From Cerioporus squamosus (taxonomy: Eukaryota; Basidiomycota; Agaricomycetes; Polyporales; Polyporaceae): a stretch of DNA of 64,000 nt. The number at the start of each line of letters is the position of its first letter. Within the stretch, counting starts at the first letter, position 1. This document shows positions 46,300 to 57,727 of this stretch, piece after piece. Position numbers and translations under genes: made by a program. A model generated the notes under the pieces. The model ran no database searches. It was not told the origin of the DNA and was given only the letters and a program-made list of their open reading frames with translations. The stretch is from the NCBI GenBank assembly GCA_022592435.1, contig JABYQS010000010.1, positions 124,001-188,000 of the forward strand. Reading direction: 5' to 3'.

Positions 46300-48479
46300 A
46301 TGTCCATCCGTTCCGTGACGACGGAGCAGCCGGAGAAGTTGCCCCCGCCCTCCCCAACACCCGCGCATGCAGAGCGCTCTTGGAATATCGGTGGACGCGT
46401 CAAGCATGTCCAGCGCAAGCTGACGACAAGGCATGGCTGGTTAGGGGACTACGATTATGTGTGGCTTTGCATGCCTACAGTTCCCTGGCGGCGTGAAGGC
46501 AAGCAGTTCAAGATCGCACCCCCATTCTATGCGCTCGACTCGGAGCTCCCTATCCTCCTTGCGGCTGCCAGTGGACTCCAACATGCACTTGCTATGCTCG
46601 CTGGTCTCATTACCCCACCCATCATCTTCGCGAGTGCGCTCAGCTTGGATGCTGAGATGTCCGCATACATGATCTCTGCCTCCTTGATCGGTTGCGGTGA
46701 GTGACCTCTGAACATGGTCTCATTACGTCTTGCTTAACTTCGGCCTCTCCAAGGTATCCTCAGTCTTGTACAAATGTCTCGCATGCGACTATTCGGTAAT
46801 TATTACTTGGGCACTGGTCTGATATCCGTGGTCGGGACGAGTTTCGCCACGCTCAGCACAGCAAACGCGGTAAGCAGGCGTGTATCGCACACACCCTCGC
46901 GTTCCGCTGACATCATTCCGATTGTCCACAGATCTTCGATGTCATGTATGCGGACGGCACGTGCCCCACAACCACAGCTCAAGACGGCACGGTTACACGG
47001 ATGGCCTGTCCAGACGCATACGGAATGGTACTTGGTGGGTTACACGTTACCTCAGTAAAGAGTTTTCGAGGCTTATGTTCGTTTAGGAACTTCCCTCATC
47101 TGCGCCTTCCTGGAAATCTTCATGTCCTTCGTACCGGCACGTATACTCAAGCGCGTCTTCCCGCCTATGGTTACTGGCACCGTGATCGTCATGATCGGAG
47201 CCTCCCTCATCGGCTCGTCAGGTATTCCGAACTGGGGTGGAGGGTCCAACGACTGCATGGGTCGACCAACGTCGGGCTTCTTCCAACTCTGCCCAAACGT
47301 TTCGGCGCCTCGCCCGCTGCCGTGGGGCTCACCGGAGTTCATTGGTCTCGGATTCCTGTCGTTCGTCAGTATCATCCTGACGGAGATGTTTGGATCTCCA
47401 TTCCTCAAGAACATATCGGTCATCGTCGGTCTCGCAGTAGGATGTATCGTCGCGGGGGCGGCGGGTTACATCGACGGCAGCAGCATCAAGACTGCGCCCG
47501 CAATCACGTTCTTGTGGGTCCATACCTTCAAGATCCGTGTTTACCCGCCGGCCATCCTGCCCATGCTCGCCGTATACGGTCAGTTAACGATGATTGCGCG
47601 GTTCCACACACAACTGATTCACCCCGCAGTATCTCTCGCGATGGAGGCTATCGGTGATATCACCGCATCTGCTGAAGTCTCCCGCGTCTCTGTGGTCGGC
47701 GAAGAATTCGACACCCGCATCCAGGGTGGTGTCCTGGTAGGTACTTGTCACGGCCCACATATATCATAAACTGACCACTTCTTAGAGCGATGGTATTGGT
47801 GGCTTCCTGTCGGCTCTCTTCACGGTGACTCCTCTGTCCATCTTCGCTCAGAACAACGGCGTCATCGCGATCACCCGCTGCGCGAACCGGACGGCTGGGC
47901 GGTTCTGTTGCCTCTTCCTCATCCTCTTCGGTGTCCTCGGCAAGATCTCGGGTGTCTTCTTGGCCAGTACGTGTCCTCGCATCATTCGTGTCTGCCATGT
48001 CTGATGTTTCTACCCTCAGTTCCGAACCCTGTACTCGGTGGCGTAACGACATTCTGTTTGCGAGCGTGGCAACATCCGGCGTCCGTGTATTGTCGTATAA
48101 TCGCTTCACACGCCGTGACCGTTTCGTCCTCGCCGCTGCGTTCTCCTTCGGTATTGGAGACTTGCTCGTTCCTGACATCTTCACGCACCTCTTCGATGGA
48201 GTCGCCCACCCGAACAAAGGCCTCCAGGGTCTCTTCGACTCCATCACGATCATCCTCTCCACACCTTGTAAGCCTTCCCGCACCTCATGTCGGCGGTGCC
48301 GCATTTACTGATAGGTGTCCTTTTCAGTCCTCATGTCTGGCCTTGTGGCCCTTGTATTGAACCTCATACTCCCGCAGGAGGACTCAGATGACGACGACGA
48401 CGTTGTGGAGGTTGTGGACGTAGAGGCGCAACCACATAGCAAGGAGAAGGAGGCCCATTTCCACGAGCATACCGACTGA
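46300..48479 (+). CDS. Uric acid-xanthine permease (NCS2/NAT family), copy 1
   Basis: Proton-coupled purine importer of the plasma membrane, UapA/UapC class. ATG 46300 (MSIRSVTTEQPEKLPPPSPT), TGA 48477-48479, about 590 residues, introns short. Landmarks: HGWLGDYDYVWLCMPTVPW before helix 1; LQHALAMLAGLITPP in helix 1; VPARILKRVFPPMVTGTVIV; the helix 8 block LAMEAIGDITASAEVS, carrying the conserved acidic residue; and the NAT signature FAQNNGVIAITRCANRTAG in helix 10 that forms the substrate site. Ends in an acidic cytosolic tail (QEDSDDDDDVVEVVDVEA, then HTD). Immediately followed by a close paralogue (282 bp spacer). GATA-type sites upstream suggest nitrogen catabolite control. Substrate within purines is inferred from family similarity. 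Confidence 0.94.
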
Positions 48480-48635
48480 TATATTGTGCTATCAGCCCTA
48501 GTGTTGTAATCTCTCACACTATCTTGGATACATTGGCGGTTACTATCCCATGACAGCTTGCACTCCACTTTCCGAGTCGCTTTCGTCCACGCAACGTCCG
48601 CAGGACGTGCACAAGTTGCCCCCAGCTCGTCTCTC

Positions 48636-48641
48636 TTATCT
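48636..48641 (-). promoter_or_regulatory. AGATAA (HGATAR) site upstream of purine permease 2
   Basis: TTATCT at 48636-48641, about 120 bp before ATG 48762, at a position comparable to the pair upstream of copy 1. A TATATA motif follows near 48702. Confidence 0.35.
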
Positions 48642-48761
48642 CCTCATCTTCAACTTAATCGAGGCTGAGTTTGAGCTGACCCAGTCTGCCTCAGGACTCC
48701 GGTATATAGCCCGCAATCCCAGCCATGGACGGGGTGTCTCGCCCGGATCTGTTCTCCGGTC

Positions 48762-50958
48762 ATGTCCACTCAATCCCTCACCACCAAGCAACCCGACGAG
48801 ATAGCAATCCTCTCAACGACACCTGTGCCTCTGTATCGCGCACGAAATGTTTGGAACATTCGCGGACGCATAAAGCACGCTCAGCGGAAGATGACGACAC
48901 GACACGGATGGCTCGGCGACTACGACTATGCATGGCTCTGCATGCCTACTTTTCCCTGGAAGCACTACGGGAAGCAGACTGCACCCCCATTCTATCCCCT
49001 TGAGTCGGACCTTCCTCTCCTTCTTGCTGCTGCCAGCGGATTGCAGCATGCACTCGCGATGCTCGCGGGTCTCATCACGCCGCCGATCGTCATCGCGGGC
49101 TCCCTCAACTTGGATTTCGAGACGTCCGCTTATATGATCTCTGCGTCTCTTATTGGCTCTGGTGAGAACATATGTTGACTCCGTGTACTTCCTCCTCACC
49201 TTCGTCACGTAGGCATCCTGAGTCTGGTGCAGTTGTCTCGCATGCGGCTGTTTGGCGGATATTATCTTGGTACGGGTCTGCTCGCCGTGGTTGGGACGAG
49301 TTTCGCTGCTGTCAGCACTGCAAATGCGGTGAGCAATGTTCACTCTTGCTCGTGTTCCCCATACCTCCCTTTCACGCTCCGTAGGTGTTCGATGCGTTGT
49401 ATGCGGACGGTACTTGTCCGTCAACGACGTCTGAAGATGGCATAGTAACGCGAGGTGCCTGTCCAGACGCGTACGGACTATTTCTTGGTAAGCCAGTATC
49501 ATCCCTTCAACGAGTCCCCAATCTCATGATATCCAGGGACGTCGCTCGTCTGTGCCTTTCTGGAGATATTCATTTCCTTCATCCCTGCACGGACGCTGAA
49601 GCGCGTCTTCCACCCATCGTCACTGGCACTGTGATTGTTATGGTCGGAGCGTCCCTCATTGGCTCCTCAGGCGTCGCAAATTGGGGCGGGGGATCCAACA
49701 ATTGCATGCACCGGCCGCTATCCGGGCCTTTCCAACTCTGTCCGAACACGGCGGCGCCCCGCCCGCTTCCTTGGGGCTCGCCCAAGTTCATCGGCCTGGG
49801 ATTCCTGTCCTTCGTCAGCATTATCCTCACCGAGCTATTTGGATCGCCGTTCCTGAAGAATGCATCGATCATCGTCGGTGTCGCTGTCGGATGTATCGTC
49901 GCTGGGGCTGCAGGGTATATCGACGGGAGCAGCATACGGTCTGCACCTGTGGTTACTTTCATCTGGGTCCACACTTTTAAGCTCCGCGTGTACCCGCCTG
50001 CGATTCTGCCTGTGATGGCTGTTTACGGTGAGCAGCACGACTCTGTGTGCACATCGGAAGGTTCATTGTCGCCCCTTGTAGTTGCATTAGCCATGGAGGC
50101 CATCGGTGATATCACTGCGTCCGCAGAGGTCTCTCGACTGCCTGTAGTCGGCGAGGAGTTCGACTCTCGTATTCAAGGTGGTCTTCTGGTGAGTATTCTG
50201 CTTGCGTGCCCCGAGACCCCGAGTCATGGACTGACTGTCTCGCGCACAAGGGCGACGGCATCGGCGGTTTCGTATCCGCGCTCTTTACCGTCACCCCCTT
50301 GTCCAACTTTGCCCAGAACAATGGTGTCATCGCCATCACACGGTGTGCAAACCGGACCGCTGGTCAGTTCTGCTGCGTGTTCCTCATCTTGTTCGGCATA
50401 TTTGGGAAGATTTCCGGTGTATTCCTAGCCAGTGCGTCACTCGTTCATCCCCGTTTGTGCGATGATACTGAACTTTGACCGTGCTTGTTTGATCCAGTCC
50501 CAAACTCGGTGCTTGGCGGGGTGACCACCTTCCTGTTCGCAAGCGTCGCAGTGTCGGGTCTCCGCGTACTGTCGTATACCCGCTTCTCGCGCCGTGACCG
50601 CTTCGTCCTCGGGGCCGCCCTATCTTTCGGCATCGGTGACTTGCTGATACCTGAGATCTTCACGCACCTCTTCGATGGTGTGGATAATCCGAACAAAGGT
50701 CTTCAAGGCCTCTTCAGCTCGATCACGATTGTGCTCGACACGCCTTGTGAGTATCTGTTCCTCACCCTAGCGATGAAGTATGAGCGACTGATCAGCAACT
50801 CTGTAGTCCTCATATCCGGGCTTGTGGCACTCGTGTTGAATCTGATACTTCCCGAAGAGGGTGATGATGATGACGACGATGAGGACGGTGGGGTGGTAGA
50901 GGTGGTAGATGTCGAGGCCCAACCGCATAGCAAGGAGAGCGTCGCTTATCTGCACTAG
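48762..50958 (+). CDS. Uric acid-xanthine permease (NCS2/NAT family), copy 2
   Basis: Tandem duplicate of the gene at 46300, same orientation and exon plan. ATG 48762 (MSTQSLTTKQPDEIAILSTT), TAG 50956-50958. Shares HGWLGDYDYAWLCMPTFPW, LQHALAMLAGLITPP, YADGTCPSTTSEDGIVTRGA, TGTVIVMVGASLIGSSGVAN, LAMEAIGDITASAEVSRLPV and the signature FAQNNGVIAITRCANRTAG. The protein tail is again acidic (EEGDDDDDDEDGGVVEVVDV). Differences are scattered through the N-terminus (an AILSTTPVPLYRARNV segment replaces the Pro-rich start of copy 1) and extracellular loops. All helices look intact, so both copies should be functional; divergence in loops could reflect different affinity or expression. It is followed 281 bp later by the convergent MYND-family array. 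Confidence 0.94.
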
Positions 50959-51239
50959 CCCCGCAGCCCTCGCCGACACAAGCGTGATACTTAGTAGTAA
51001 TTTGACGGGTTACCGAACATTTTAGAGTAATGACGGAATCTCAACGGAGCGACGTGATCCAGTGAAATCGCCCCAGTTCCTTTCCCTCTGCTTATCATTC
51101 TGACGAGGGATCGTTCCCAGAAGATGCCGGTACGTTGAGACAATGAGTTGACAACATTCAATTCGAGTTGCTTGTGTATGAACACGACTCGGTATCATAC
51201 TATCCTTCTATACCGGAAGGGGCCAGGCGCGAGGCACAA

Positions 51240-52327
51240 TCAAGTAAAGGAGAGCGCGCTATCCGAGCCCTGTCGGAACGCAGCGAGACCTGTCACAATG
51301 AACATGAACACAAGCAAGAACATCACTGGAACGCCTATCAGTAGCACCGGCAGCGCAAAAGCGACATACAACAGCCCTTTGAACACGATCCAGACGAACG
51401 ACAAAAGCATCTTGACTCCACTCACGCGATAGAGCACGCCAATGATAGGGAAGAGCACGAAGCGCAGCGCCATGTACCCGCCACCGAAGAGTACCGCCAT
51501 CTGGGTGAGTTCCTGCCTGAGCTCTCCCCGCACTATGCGTCGCACATCCTCTCTCATCGGTGTGGAAGCGTCCAAGGGAGTTTGGTGAGGTGGTTCAGCC
51601 TGAGCACCTGCCGGTACCGCAGCTTCCGAGTCGTGCCTGCTGGTAGGCTCGCAGTGCCAGCCTCTAGTTCCTCGTCCCTCTACCTGCTGGTAGTAGTTCC
51701 GCGAGCATCCGGCGTCCGCACAGACTGCGATTTTTCGATTCCGTCCACATCTTCGTTCATCTGTCGCATCTCCGTCTTCAACACGGATGCAGATCGTGAC
51801 TCCTGGCCGTCCTTCGACTGCGCCGATCCCGTGCTCTCCTCTTCGACGCTCTCCTCTTCCGACTCGTCAACCGGGGTAGGGGGTCCACCGTGGTACTTGA
51901 GGAACCGCACATACTGAGCGAGATCGCTCATGCTGACGTCCAGGAATTGCGTGAGCGTGTCTGCGGGTTCGCGGGCGCAGTATCCCACCAAGTTCCCTCG
52001 CCACTCCGTAGACGAGGACCCGCCGGTGAGTTGCTCTGCGCAGCGGTTGATGGGAGAGCCGTCGATCGCAAAGCAGTCGTTGAAGGCAAGGTAGAGTCGG
52101 GAGGAAGTAAGCGGCATGCTGGTGATACCAGGACGCATCTCAACTGATCCGATCGGGAGGCTCGTGAACGCGGCGTTGTCGCCGAGGAGGGGTTTCCAAT
52201 CGATGTCGTGAGACTCTTCCCCGTCATAATGGTCGGTTTGGGCATCGTAATGGACACGCACAATGCGAGGAGAATCAGCGTCGACGGGGAAGAGGAGCAT
52301 GTCGACGCTGCGTGTTCCCTCAGGCAT
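51240..52327 (-). CDS. MYND-family paralogue 1, MYND finger lost, multi-helix C-terminus
   Basis: First of three related minus-strand genes. ATG 52327 (MPEGTRSVDMLLFPVDADSP), one short intron (about 44 nt) after GTTTS, stop 51240. Shared family block: SRLYLAFNDCFAIDGSPINR, CAEQLTGG, EWRGNLVGYCAREP, TQFLDVSMSDLAQYVRFLKY. A Ser/Glu-rich linker and REDVRRIVRGELRQELTQMA follow, then three to four hydrophobic helices (MLLSFVWIVFKGLLYVAFAL, LIGVPVMFLLVFMFIVTGLA). Unlike its neighbours it has no MYND finger: the old first exon survives as a relic at 52455-52423 with ATA instead of ATG. The ORF from 52327 is open and may still be translated, but expression is uncertain. Membrane location is inferred from the helices. 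No function is known to me for the WRGN-containing domain. Confidence 0.65.
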
Positions 52328-52422
52328 GGGACTGGCAGACGCTGCATTATCTCCTCTGGCATCCTATATAGTGCGGGGTCTTATATGAGCATATGCATTT
52401 GGATCTGCGTGCTGCTACTCAC

Positions 52423-52455
52423 TTCTGCTTTTCGGGATTTGCGAGCTTTGGGTAT
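52423..52455 (-). pseudogene. Relic first exon of MYND-family paralogue 1
   Basis: Reads ATA CCC AAA GCT CGC AAA TCC CGA AAA GCA GAA then gtgagtag. The sister gene has ATG CCC AAA GGC CGC AAG TCA CGA CCC GCA at the same place, followed by the whole MYND finger before its gtgagt donor. Here the start is ATA and the finger-coding DNA is missing; the intron still joins in phase to GAT GCC at 52363. Confidence 0.6.
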
Positions 52456-52715
52456 GGTCGTGAACGGTACTAGCTCTGGCTGCGATGCTGTGGTAGAGAG
52501 CAGAGGAGTGTGCGAGGGGAGGATGCTCGGGCCTACTTGCGGACACGCGGCCAGAGGCTTGCTTCTTGTGACTGCATGCGCATGTCTGACAGAAGCGTAA
52601 GTGCCGAAGATGACGCCTTCCTCCGAAGTCGGGCGAGGGCTCCTGCTGCCAAGCTAGAAATACACATACATGGACAAGGTAACGTACACTGAGCCGTACA
52701 GGGCGACCGCCTGCA

Positions 52716-53872
52716 TCAGAAAACGAACCACAAGGTCCACCTGAGCGTTCTCCATACTGTCGACATGAACAGCCTCCCGCCTCCAAAAAAGAAACGGAGT
52801 ATGGGGAAGAGGAGCCAGTGCCACCCAAAGTACGCAGCGAAGGCAAGGACCGTGATCTGGACCAGTCCAACCCAAACCTCGCCTGCGACCTCCTTCCGCA
52901 GCAGCGCTCGAAGGTCGTCTTGCTGCATCTTGAACTCCTCGCGTATCATTTGCCGGATATCCTCCCTGTCTAGCGTCCTCTCGTCCGAGGCATCGGTCTC
53001 CGTCCATTCGGATGACGAAGGACTGGGATCTCGGGCACGCTGGTTTCGAGAACGCCTCGGAGGCGGCTGGAACCCGGACGCTCGCAGTTCGTCTTCCAGA
53101 TCGCTGAGGCGCTCTCCGAACATCATATCCGCGAGCATCGAAGCCATGTCTTCGGCGTCCTCGGCGTGGGCAGACCTCCAGCGACCTCCGGACGGCATCG
53201 GAGGGACAGTGCAGTGGTACTTGAGGAATTCGGTGAAGGTGGGGAGGTCGTCCATGCTCGCATCCATGTATTGCCCATCAACCTCTGCGGGCTCGTGCGC
53301 ACGGTATCCCAGGAGATTTCCTCGCCATAGCATCGCGGATTTGCCTCCGGTGAGCTGCATCGCACAGCGGTTGACAGGCATGTTCCCATTGAATACGGCA
53401 GAGTGATCGAAGACGAGATAGAGTCTGGAGGAATGTGTACGACGAAAAGACTCGCGCTCTACAGGGCCGATGGGATGCTGGACGAATTTGTTGTCGCCGC
53501 TGAGGTACGACGACCAGTCAAGCTCATGCTTTCCCGACTCGCCGGCGGGGCGACAGTTGACCTTGACGATGCGAGGAGACGACTCGTGTGCAGGGAAGAA
53601 GATGGCATCGATGGTGTGCGTCCTGTTGGACGCGCCTGAAGGAGACGCGACACAGACTGACTTGTGTCGCTCGATGTCCTGGTGGTACTCGCACTAAGCA
53701 TCTGGGAGCGTCTAAACGATGTGCCACTCACGGCGACTAGGTGGGCGCGTTTGCAGTAACGCGCCTTCTGGCACTGCGAGCAGCATACCTGGTCCGACGC
53801 AGGCGCGGAGCAGGAGGGCAGAGCACATATAGCAACAGTACTTGCGGGTCGTGACTTGCGGCCTTTGGGCAT
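52716..53872 (-). CDS. MYND zinc-finger protein, paralogue 2, with C-terminal helices
   Basis: ATG 53872 (MPKGRKSRPASTVA). MYND finger: CALPSCSAPASDQVCCSQC, QKARYCKRAHLVA, then after an intron DIERHKSVC, matching the C-x4-C ... C-x2-C ... C-x3-[HC] ... H-x3-C layout. The second exon gives FFPAHESSPRIVKVN, SSRLYLVFDHSAVFNGN, MPVNRCAMQLTGG, LWRGNLLGYRAHEP, then an Arg/Ser/Asp-rich linker, a helical REDIRQMIREEFKMQQDDLR, and hydrophobic helices (VQITVLAFAAYFGWHWLLFP). Stop at 52716; a hydrophobic frame continues past it in another register to 52654, so a missed intron or frame slip at the end is possible. MYND fingers bind proline-rich peptides. It is tandem with paralogues 1 and 3. Confidence 0.75.
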
Positions 53873-54340
53873 GCTCGTAACGGTGGTGGTGGTGGGTGGA
53901 AGAGACAAGATCCCGCGCTCAGCGTTCTGGATCCCCACTGGCAGACGCCGGTGCAACTCACTCGCTTCTGCCAGCTTCTAGCTTGGTTCAGTTCCCTCAC
54001 CGATGTGAATATGATGTTCTAAGCAGAGCATGTCAGCTTACTGTAAAAGCACGATGGCTTGGTCGCAACGTGAGACCAGCGTGAAGAGTCACGACGCGAC
54101 TGACTCGGATGAGTATACTTACGCAGACCAGGTTGATACTTTCCTCGCAAGCATCGGATTACGTGTGGGTGCGTTCAGTGTGAAAGCGCAGAATCAACTG
54201 TGCAGTCCAACAGCGCTGATTGCAAGTACAATTGGATAGAGAATAAGCAGTAACAAAGCAGCCTAAGGGACGGGAGGAATGCAAGTCGCCCTAAGTCGCC
54301 CTCCACGCACATCATATGGATCCCGAACGACCGGGGCACT
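53873..54340. other. Spacer between MYND paralogues 2 and 3
   Basis: Promoter of paralogue 2 and 3' flank of paralogue 3. No other coding signal seen. Confidence 0.5.
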
Positions 54341-55106
54341 TCAAACATCATAGAAGTGGCGAACAAGGACGTCCGGCAGGTCGGCAAGTCCTCCGTTCTC
54401 GCGGAAGAACGAGGCGAACATGGCAATGTCCCTGTCGGTGACATCGAGATATTGCATGTGCTTCCTCGTCGGCTCTCGCGCACGGAATCCGATGAGGTTT
54501 CCGCGCCAGATGGCCTCGTTGTGGCCCTCCGTGTACCGGCGGACGCAGAGGTTGGCTGGGGACCCGTCGTGCAGCGCGGTGTCACTCCATGCGATGTAGA
54601 GCCTGCTGTGCGGCTGCGACGTACGACGGATGGGACCGACCGCGCCTGCCGTAACAGCAGAAGCGTCGATGTACGTGCGGAAGTCGACCCACTCCTCCTT
54701 GAGACCGTGGTAGATGGGGTTGTCGCGAACGAAGCAATCCATCGAGATGATGTGCGCAGGCATTCCCGACGCTGGGAAGAGGATGACACTGATAGGACGC
54801 ATCACTTCGTTCTCGGGGGTAGCCTGGAGCGGCGCCTCTGGGGCACGAGATGGTTTAGCCACGGTAGGAGCTGCGTTCGCACATTGCGCCTTGTGGCGCT
54901 TCAAGTCCTGAGAAGCGTATATCAATATGTATATGTAAGTGATATGCGCATCGTGTACGTACAGCGAACTGATGCTTGCGGTCGCAGTAGTAGGCTGCGT
55001 GGCATCTCGAACACTTGACCTCGTCCAAAGCTGTCGCAGAGCACTGAGGTTTCGCGCAGACACGCGAGCGAGAGGCTTGAGAGCAAGTCGAGTCTTTCAC
55101 CGGCAT
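54341..55106 (-). CDS. MYND zinc-finger protein, paralogue 3, without membrane helices
   Basis: ATG 55106 (MPVKDSTCSQASRSR). MYND finger: CAKPQCSATALDEVKCSRC, HAAYYCDRKHQFA, then DLKRHKAQC across an intron whose border lies at the same point as in paralogue 2. The domain after it keeps SVILFPASGMPAHIIS, SRLYIAWSDTALHDG, NLCVRRYTEG, IWRGNLIGFRAREP and MQYLDVTDRDIAMFASFFRE. It ends at HFYDV (stop 54341), so the linker and hydrophobic tail of its sisters are absent. Length about 235 residues. The shared intron position and order show common descent with paralogues 1 and 2. Function unknown beyond the likely protein-binding finger. Confidence 0.78.
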
Positions 55107-55986
55107 CGTATCCACCAGCGGCGCAAAAGTCGGCACCAGTACGCTCCAAGAGTCGAGAGGGCACCGGGCGGGGGTTGATATAGCGCAAGAGCGAACATTG
55201 TTCGTTGACCCTTCATTCGACCGAAGGGAGTCCAAAGCAGGCGGTCAGTAGCGTGCAATAGTCGCGCCGCGTCTTTCTGGGAACGTTAACGTTGTATCGT
55301 TCATCCATTGTCGTTGAGCCAATGAGTGAACAATACGGCTATCCTGTGCTTGCAAGCGGCACAATCGAGATGTTGCGGTGACGTAGTCGAGAAAACCAAT
55401 TTGAATGATACCATCGGGTTTTGCAACCTTGAGTGATGACCGAGGAGGCAACAAATGAAGCAGAGTTGAGACATGTCGATGATCGGGCAAAGGAGAGGTA
55501 CCGTGGCGGTAGGTGGCGATGCAGGAGGCGGATACTTATGCCAAGTCGTTGAGCGCGCGGCCAGTACCGACCACATGCCAGCGCATCTCTCGACTGGTCA
55601 CTAGTCACTTCCCTGTCAGTTCACTTCCCCATCTCTGGCCCGAGTTCACATGATGGCCTCTTCTACGTATCTACGTTCGCGTCCACGCGGGTCCCAACAC
55701 TTCTCGCAACGACTTGCAGCTGGTGAATAAATCACGCGCAAGGTCATGCTGGAGTCAATCAAGAGTCGTCGCGACTACCGCACTCGGAGGAGATCACGCC
55801 GCGACCTTGGCTTGTGCTACACACCCGGGCTGCGAACAGTGTCAATGTCATGAAGGAACCAGATCTCGTCCGTAGTCGGAAGGTGATGAGATGACGCAGA
55901 CAGCGAATCACGACAGCTAAGCGGTAGTATGTACTATAAAAGGGCCCCGATGCGCCGGGCCCCCCAACAGGTCCAGCAAATACACC
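55107..55986. other. Divergent promoter region between MYND paralogue 3 and GH71
   Basis: No gene seen. A TATAAAAG box near the right end is listed separately. Confidence 0.5.
55935..55942 (+). promoter_or_regulatory. TATA box of the GH71 gene
   Basis: TATAAAAG begins 52 bases before ATG 55987, followed by a GGCCCC-rich stretch. Position suits a core promoter with a very short leader. Confidence 0.6.
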
Positions 55987-57456
55987 ATGCGTCTGTCCGG
56001 GTCTTCTGCACTAGCTCTTCTCAGTGCCATAGCATGTCTCGTTGGCCGGACCAACGCCGACCTCAAGGGCGTTTTCGCTCACTACCTGGTGGGTCGGATG
56101 CAATACGAGATCTCACGACGACGCTCGTAGATTGCTAACCTCGCGTCCCCAGGTCGGTAGCATGGGCGGCTCTGATGAGGCCGTCAAGGATGTGCAGGAC
56201 GCGAAAGCACTGGGCCTCGATGCGTTCGCACTCAATGTGCAAGACGCTTCTGCATCATGGTCGACGTCGGCGATCCAGTTGCTCTTCGATGCCGCCGCAG
56301 CGAACGACTTCAAGCTCTTCTTCTCCTTCGATATGGCCGTGCTGGATCAGCCCTCCACCTTCCTCCCCTGTTCCGACAATACCAGAGCAACCCTGCGTAT
56401 TACTACCATGACAACCGCCCATTCGTCAGCACCTTCGACGGTGGCGCAAAGTCGTTCGGTGCCAGCAGCCCGAATGCCGGATGGCAATCGCAGTTCAAGG
56501 ATGCCCTGGCCTCCTCAGGCATCAACCCGTTCTTCGTCCCCGACTTTGATGACTATGGTGGTGCCACGTACGACGCCACCTTCTTCAGCAACTACCCCGT
56601 CGTGGACGGTGTGCTGAGTTGGGAGGCCGCGTGGCCGCAGGAGAGCGAGGGTACCGCCAACGTCAGCTCTGCTAAGGACCAGGTCGCGATCCAGGCTGCC
56701 CATGCAGCGGGCAAGGTTTACATGATGCGTATGTCTGCCTGATTTCTGCCACTTAACACATTGTTCTGACGGACCTTGCCCTCAGCGCTATCATCGCTCC
56801 AGTTCAAGCACATCGACGGTGGCCAGAACTGGTACCGCCGCGGGGAGCTGAACCTCCCAGAGCGCATCGCCCAGGTGCTCGAACTCCAGCCCGACTTCGT
56901 CGAGATCATCACTTGGAACGACTCCGGCGAGTCTCACTACATCGGCAACTGCTGGCCCGAGGCAATCGCAGGCGCGCCCGCGATCCAGGCGTACTCGAAC
57001 GGCTTCGACCACACCGCCTGGCAGGCCGTCCTCGCCCCCTTCATCACCGCGTACAAGAACGGCAAGACGAGCATCACCGATGTCACGCCCTTCGGCGCCT
57101 TCGCAGGCGCGTTCTGGTACCGTACTCTCCTCAGGAGCGCGTCGTGCTCCGGAGACAGCCTCGGTAAGCCGAGCGGGTTCGAGAACGCAGAGGATCTGAT
57201 CAACATCGCTGTCCTCTTACCCGCAAACACTTCCGGAGTCAAGATGAACGTTTACAGCGGTGGAAACCTCGTCTCGACGCTGCCCACGACCGCCGGTCTG
57301 AACATTGCGGCCGTTGATATCAAGACAGGTGCGCAAAAGGTCGAGCTTGTGAACTCGGCGGGGCAGATCATTGGTGCGGGGAGCAGCACAGTGGATGTGG
57401 CTGCAGACACGAGCGGGGTCTGCAACTTCAACTACCAGGTCGTCCACATCGCATGA
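55987..57456 (+). CDS. Secreted GH71 alpha-1,3-glucanase (mutanase), apparent 1-nt frameshift
   Basis: Hydrolyses alpha-1,3-glucan in fungal cell walls or biofilms. ATG 55987 opens with a signal peptide (MRLSGSSALALLSAIAC..., predicted cut after TNA), then DLKGVFAHYLVGSMGGSDE, DAKALGLDAFALNVQD, LFFSFDMAVL, FVSTFDGGAKSFGA, FFVPDFDDYGGATYDATF, VDGVLSWEAAWPQESEG, GGQNWYRRGELNLPERIAQV, VEIITWNDSGESHYIGNCWP and WYRTLLRSA, with TGA at 57454-57456. After FLP the coding frame slips by one at CCCC (56365-56368): one more C joins it perfectly to LFRQYQSNPAYYYHDNRPF. No intron fits there. Two real introns are clear. Family assignment is firm; whether this copy is functional depends on whether the indel is real. 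No separate carbohydrate-binding module is evident. Confidence 0.88.
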
Positions 57457-57727
57457 ATGTGATTTTTTGTCGCTTGTACCAATGCCTTTTATGTATTCGC
57501 ATTCATTTCTGCAAGTTGTATGCGCATCGCGACAAAGTGGCGGATGGCTTGCAGACTGGAGTTCGTATGAATGGAGCAGGCTAATCCATATCCGAGCCTT
57601 CGTTGCATGGAGTTCACTAGTCTCTGCGATGCTGGGTTATCTCCGGACAATAGACCACTGATGTCGCAGCAGGATGCGTTCCAAGACCATATCGACGACT
57701 CGGACCATATTCGAATCAGAGTCGGGC

